Shown in pieces: positions 15,948-19,235 of a stretch of DNA of 19,235 nucleotides. The notes under the pieces are model-generated. The model did no database searches. It saw nothing but the letters and a program-made list of their open reading frames with translations, and had not been told where the DNA came from. How positions within the stretch are numbered: position 1 is the stretch's first letter; each line of letters begins with the position of its first letter. The DNA comes from Dethiosulfatibacter sp. (GTDB taxonomy: Bacteria; Bacillota_A; Clostridia; Tissierellales; Dethiosulfatibacteraceae), in NCBI GenBank assembly GCA_019084435.1, contig JAHRFV010000240.1, positions 1 through 19,235 on the forward strand, read 5' to 3'. The translations under genes were made by a program, and so were the position numbers.

Positions 15948-15977
15948 TAATACTACATAAAAGCCTTTATTATCAAT
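15948..15977 (-). promoter_or_regulatory. Candidate promoter of the UPF0173-YibE/F-lipase cluster
   Basis: Minus strand TTGATA, an 18-base spacer and TATTAT just upstream of the UPF0173 ribosome binding site. The spacer contains the near-palindrome ATAAAGGCTTTTAT, which could be an operator. Box quality is moderate. Confidence 0.4.
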
Positions 15978-16048
15978 CTAAAGAAACAAATAATTCAAAG
16001 ATCTGGAATGTATAGTAAATGTATTATGTGTATTTTCATTTTTAACCG

Positions 16049-16067
16049 TTAATTAATGTTTAATTAA
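16049..16067 (+). repeat. Two TTAATTAA palindromes 11 bases apart
   Basis: TTAATTAA at 16049-16056 and again at 16060-16067, centres exactly one helical turn apart and ending directly before the -35 of the activase promoter. Plausible regulator site, but A/T-rich DNA makes chance possible. Confidence 0.4.
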
Positions 16068-16095
16068 TTGATTTATTAAATTTTTTTGGTATAAT
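16068..16095 (+). promoter_or_regulatory. Promoter of the activase-like gene
   Basis: TTGATT (16068-16073), 16-base spacer, TATAAT (16090-16095) preceded by TGG, an extended -10. Transcription would start near 16102. Confidence 0.7.
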
Positions 16096-16114
16096 GTATT
16101 GATTAATGAAATTT

Positions 16115-16126
16115 GTGATTGATCAC
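16115..16126 (+). promoter_or_regulatory. Inverted repeat GTGAT-TG-ATCAC in the leader
   Basis: Perfect five-base arms around two bases, between the expected transcription start and the Shine-Dalgarno (16127-16131). The loop is too small for an RNA hairpin, so a DNA operator is more likely. Confidence 0.35.
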
Positions 16127-16136
16127 GGAGGTAACA

Positions 16137-19118
16137 ATGAAGCTGCTATACAATGTGGGTCTGGATATCGGCTCTACAACAGTAAAAATAGTAGTGGTTG
16201 ACAGCAACTACAATATTATACACAAAGAATACAAAAGACACTATTCTGATGTCAGAAAAACTGTCGTAACTATAATTAAGAATGCTGAAGTCGTATTGAA
16301 AAACCAGAGAATCAAAATAAACGTAACAGGATCCGGTGCTGTTGATATATCTAAAGCCCTCAATATTCCTTTTGTTCAAGAAGTTGCCGCATCAACAGCT
16401 GCCATAGAACAAAGAATACCCTATACAGATGTAGCAATAGAGTTGGGTGGAGAGGATGCTAAAATTACATATGTAAGCGGACAATTGGAACAACGAATGA
16501 ATGGTACTTGCGCTGGTGGAACTGGAGCTTTCATAGACCAGATGGCAATACTGTTAAAAACCGATGCTGAAGGACTAAATGCACTTTCTCAAAATCATCA
16601 GGTTATCTACCCAATAGCTTCTCGCTGCGGTGTTTTCGCAAAAACAGATATACAACCATTATTGAATGAGGGTGCAAGGAAAGAGGACATAGCTGCCTCA
16701 GTATTTCAAGCGGTAGTCAATCAAACAATCAGCGGACTGGCTCAAGGCAGAACTATAAAAGGAAATGTCGCGTTTCTAGGCGGTCCCTTGTCTTTTTTGT
16801 CTGAGTTGCGAAAAAGATTTGTAGAGACATTGAATCTCACAGCGGATCAGGCACTTTTCCCTGAAGATTCACATTATTTTGTTGCTCTCGGAGCGGCTAT
16901 AACAGCCGAGAATACTAAAGAGACAGATTTCGAACACTACCTGAACCTTATCAGCTCTATCAGTAATGATGACTTGATTCGGAAGAAGGAAGTTGAGAGT
17001 CTTTTTGAGTCTGATGAGGATTATCAAATCTTCAAAAAAAGACATAATCAACATAGTGTGAAACGAGAAGACATAGAATCATACAAGGGCAACGCTTTTC
17101 TGGGCATAGATGCAGGTTCAACAACAACTAAAGTAGCCCTTATAGGCAATCAAAACCAATTGCTATATTCCTTCTACACTAGTAATGAGGGAAGCCCTCT
17201 GTATTCTGTAATCAATGCATTGAAAGACTTATTCTCAAAAATGAACAACGATACAAAAATTGTCTATTCAGCGGTTACAGGCTATGGGGAGCACCTGATA
17301 AAATCTGCTCTTCAGGTTGATATAGGTGAAATCGAAACCATCGCACACTACAAGGCAGCGGATTATTTTCTAAAAGGTGTCGACTTTGTCATTGACATTG
17401 GTGGTCAAGACATGAAAAGCTTAAAAATAAAGAACGGTGTCATTGACTCAATCATGCTCAATGAAGCCTGTTCATCTGGTTGTGGCTCATTTATTGAGAC
17501 TTTTGCCAAATCAGTGAATCTATCAGTACAGGAGTTTGCAAAATTGGCAGTGGAATCCAGACATCCTGTTGATTTGGGAACGAGATGCACGGTATTTATG
17601 AACTCTAAGGTCAAGCAAGCCCAAAGAGAAGGTGCTACAGTCGGTGACATTTCTGCTGGCATATCATATTCAGTCATCAAGAATGCCTTATTTAAAGTAA
17701 TAAGATTGAAATCAATTGATGATCTCGGTGAAAAAATCGTGGCTCAAGGCGGTACTTTCTATAACGATTCAGTACTTAGAGCTTTTGAACTCATTACGGA
17801 ACGTGAAGTTGTCAGACCGGATATTGCCGGTATTATGGGAGCTTTCGGTGCCGCTCTCATTTGCAAAGAAAGATATACGGGTCAATACTCGACTTTATTG
17901 AGTCCCGTCGCACTAGACCATTTCTCCACTGAAACTACTATGGAGAGATGTGGGTTGTGCGGTAACAATTGTCTTATGACTATCAGCAAATTCAATGATG
18001 ACAGGGTATTCATAACAGGAAACCGTTGTGATAAAGGTCCTGAAAGAATATTGAATGTTAAAAGCGATGAAAATAAAATTGACATACCAAACTTGTACAG
18101 TTATAAATACAAGCGAGTTTTTGACTACAAATCACTACCGATGGATCAAGCACATAGGGGATTGATTGGCATTCCTCGTGTACTAAACATGTATGAAGAT
18201 TATCCCTTCTGGCATACGTTTTTGACAGAATTGGGATTTAGAGTTGTTTTATCCGCTCATTCCACAAAAAAAATATATGAGCAGGGAATGGAAACCATTC
18301 CGTCGGAATCTGTGTGCTATCCCGGTAAAATTGCACATGGGCATATATCCGACCTAATCAGCAAGAAAGTACACAAAATATTTTATCCATGTGTTCCATA
18401 TGCAGTCAAAGAGGATTCTGAGGCTGGCAATAATTACAATTGCCCAGTAGTGACATCTTATCCAGAAACTATCGGTGCTAATATGGATATTGCCGGTAAG
18501 GGAGTTGCATTCTATAAGCCTTTTGTAAATCTTGATGAACGAAAATCCCTAATCATCAAATTACACCAAACATTCATGGACGAAGGTATAACAATAGCGG
18601 AGATTAAAAATGCAGTTGCTTCAGCCTATCAGGAACAAGAGAAATATATGTCTGATATCAAAGCAGAAGGTGAACGGTCTATCGAACTCATCAATAAAAG
18701 TGGTTTATTAGGGATAGTATTGGCCGGTAGACCTTATCATATCGATCCTGAGATCAACCATGGTATACCCGAAATGATTAATTCATATGGCTTTGTTGTC
18801 ATATCAGAAGATAGCATCGCTCACCTTGAAAAGCCAAATCGACCACTTAGAGTAGTTGATCAATGGATGTATCACACCAGACTCTACGCTGCTGCTGAAT
18901 TCGTTTCAAAAAGAAATGATTTGGAACTTGTCCAACTGAACTCATTTGGATGTGGACTGGATGCAGTCACAACAGACCAGGTCCATGATATCTTGGTCAG
19001 AAACAATAAGATCTACACCCCGATAAAAATTGATGAAATAAACAATCTTGGAGCTGTCAGAATCAGAATTCGATCTCTATTGGCTCCTTGGAAAGCATCG
19101 CCTAGTATGTGGAGATAG
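16137..19118 (+). CDS. Acyl-CoA dehydratase activase-like protein, 3' end disrupted
   Basis: Member of the BadF/BadG/HgdC activase group fused to a 2-hydroxyacyl-CoA dehydratase-related part. ATG 16137 has GGAGGTAACA before it; an in-frame TTG at 16119 lies in an inverted repeat and has no ribosome binding site. First ASKHA ATPase module: [15 protein letters not shown] (8-22), [10 protein letters not shown] (101-110), Fe-S ligand candidates Cys125 and Cys164. Second module: [15 protein letters not shown] from 323, [11 protein letters not shown], Cys445, Cys449 and Cys484. Next a cysteine cluster CGLCGNNC (605-612) with Cys631, then a DUF2229/HgdB-like region ([33 protein letters not shown]). 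Related proteins usually exceed 1,300 residues; this one stops at 993. Homology runs to [12 protein letters not shown], after which the last ~10 residues come from a different sequence. Family known; the exact substrate of this fused type is not established. Confidence 0.9.
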   Translation: MKLLYNVGLDIGSTTVKIVVVDSNYNIIHKEYKRHYSDVRKTVVTIIKNAEVVLKNQRIKINVTGSGAVDISKALNIPFVQEVAASTAAIEQRIPYTDVAIELGGEDAKITYVSGQLEQRMNGTCAGGTGAFIDQMAILLKTDAEGLNALSQNHQVIYPIASRCGVFAKTDIQPLLNEGARKEDIAASVFQAVVNQTISGLAQGRTIKGNVAFLGGPLSFLSELRKRFVETLNLTADQALFPEDSHYFVALGAAITAENTKETDFEHYLNLISSISNDDLIRKKEVESLFESDEDYQIFKKRHNQHSVKREDIESYKGNAFLGIDAGSTTTKVALIGNQNQLLYSFYTSNEGSPLYSVINALKDLFSKMNNDTKIVYSAVTGYGEHLIKSALQVDIGEIETIAHYKAADYFLKGVDFVIDIGGQDMKSLKIKNGVIDSIMLNEACSSGCGSFIETFAKSVNLSVQEFAKLAVESRHPVDLGTRCTVFMNSKVKQAQREGATVGDISAGISYSVIKNALFKVIRLKSIDDLGEKIVAQGGTFYNDSVLRAFELITEREVVRPDIAGIMGAFGAALICKERYTGQYSTLLSPVALDHFSTETTMERCGLCGNNCLMTISKFNDDRVFITGNRCDKGPERILNVKSDENKIDIPNLYSYKYKRVFDYKSLPMDQAHRGLIGIPRVLNMYEDYPFWHTFLTELGFRVVLSAHSTKKIYEQGMETIPSESVCYPGKIAHGHISDLISKKVHKIFYPCVPYAVKEDSEAGNNYNCPVVTSYPETIGANMDIAGKGVAFYKPFVNLDERKSLIIKLHQTFMDEGITIAEIKNAVASAYQEQEKYMSDIKAEGERSIELINKSGLLGIVLAGRPYHIDPEINHGIPEMINSYGFVVISEDSIAHLEKPNRPLRVVDQWMYHTRLYAAAEFVSKRNDLELVQLNSFGCGLDAVTTDQVHDILVRNNKIYTPIKIDEINNLGAVRIRIRSLLAPWKASPSMWR

Positions 19119-19235
19119 CACAGTTCCCCACACCTATGACAAATTAATGGATGGGAAAAAGGCCAACATGATCCTCACAGGCTTGCCTTATAACGTGGAC
19201 TATGAGGGCACTGCTGGGAAAATCAAAAATGACAA
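19072..19235 (+). pseudogene. Fragment of phage-type DNA methyltransferase, partial at both ends
   Basis: From 19072 a different frame from the activase reads [17 protein letters not shown], then YDKLMDGKKANMILTGLPYN, then VDYEGTAGKIKND to the window end. This matches site-specific (N6-adenine/N4-cytosine) DNA methyltransferases found in prophages and in ParB-methylase fusions. The CGDS stretch is at 19108-19119. The catalytic DPPY motif (motif IV) is GLPY here (19180-19191), so two of its key residues are changed. No start codon or ribosome binding site precedes it, and a stop occurs in this frame at 19039-19041. It is either a decayed fragment joined to the activase gene, or an assembly artefact at the contig edge. 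Confidence 0.65.

Noticed and set aside
1..19235. CRISPR array, tRNA or rRNA genes, insertion sequence ends, defence island
   Set aside because: No regularly spaced repeats, tRNA-like folds, transposase motifs or known defence-system genes were seen, apart from the methyltransferase fragment at the right edge.

Overview
This 19.2-kb window reads as a low-GC chromosome segment from a Clostridia-type Firmicute. The support is A/T-rich intergenic DNA, strong AGGAGG-type ribosome binding sites with several TTG starts, a T-box leader, a class-I cyclic-di-GMP (GEMM-I) riboswitch, and a two-domain acyl-CoA dehydratase activase-like protein typical of anaerobes. The genus cannot be named from the sequence. 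No tRNA, rRNA, CRISPR array or insertion sequence was seen.

Left part (1-5460). A patatin-like phospholipase, cut by the left edge, runs rightwards. It converges through a shared hairpin on a leftward translation block: trpS, then a T-box leader with a Val (GUA) specifier, then an unlisted 57-codon membrane-protein gene, then valS. The promoter of the T-box transcript overlaps the trpS stop codon.

Middle part (5460-9916). Divergent from trpS, a perfect consensus promoter drives an XRE-cupin regulator followed by potA, potB, potC and potD. All five genes are overlapping or abutting, forming a self-contained polyamine importer with its probable sensor. The operon ends in a hairpin that also encodes the last codons of the convergent CCA-adding enzyme gene.

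Right-middle part (9900-12830). cca runs leftwards. Divergent from it, a consensus promoter and a GEMM-I riboswitch precede a secreted transglutaminase-like protein with a C-terminal copper-amine-oxidase-N-like repeat, which suggests cell-surface work under second-messenger control.

Right part (12790-19235). A leftward cluster holds a UPF0173 metallo-hydrolase, a YibE/F membrane protein, a monoacylglycerol-lipase-like hydrolase and a small P-II-like protein. Divergent from it lies a large activase-like gene (two ASKHA ATPase modules plus a 2-hydroxyacyl-CoA dehydratase-related part). Its reading frame ends early where the sequence switches abruptly, near 19072-19085, into a fragment of a phage-type DNA methyltransferase whose catalytic DPPY motif reads GLPY. 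That junction, the hidden small gene behind the T-box, and the c-di-GMP-controlled surface protein are the main points for a second look.
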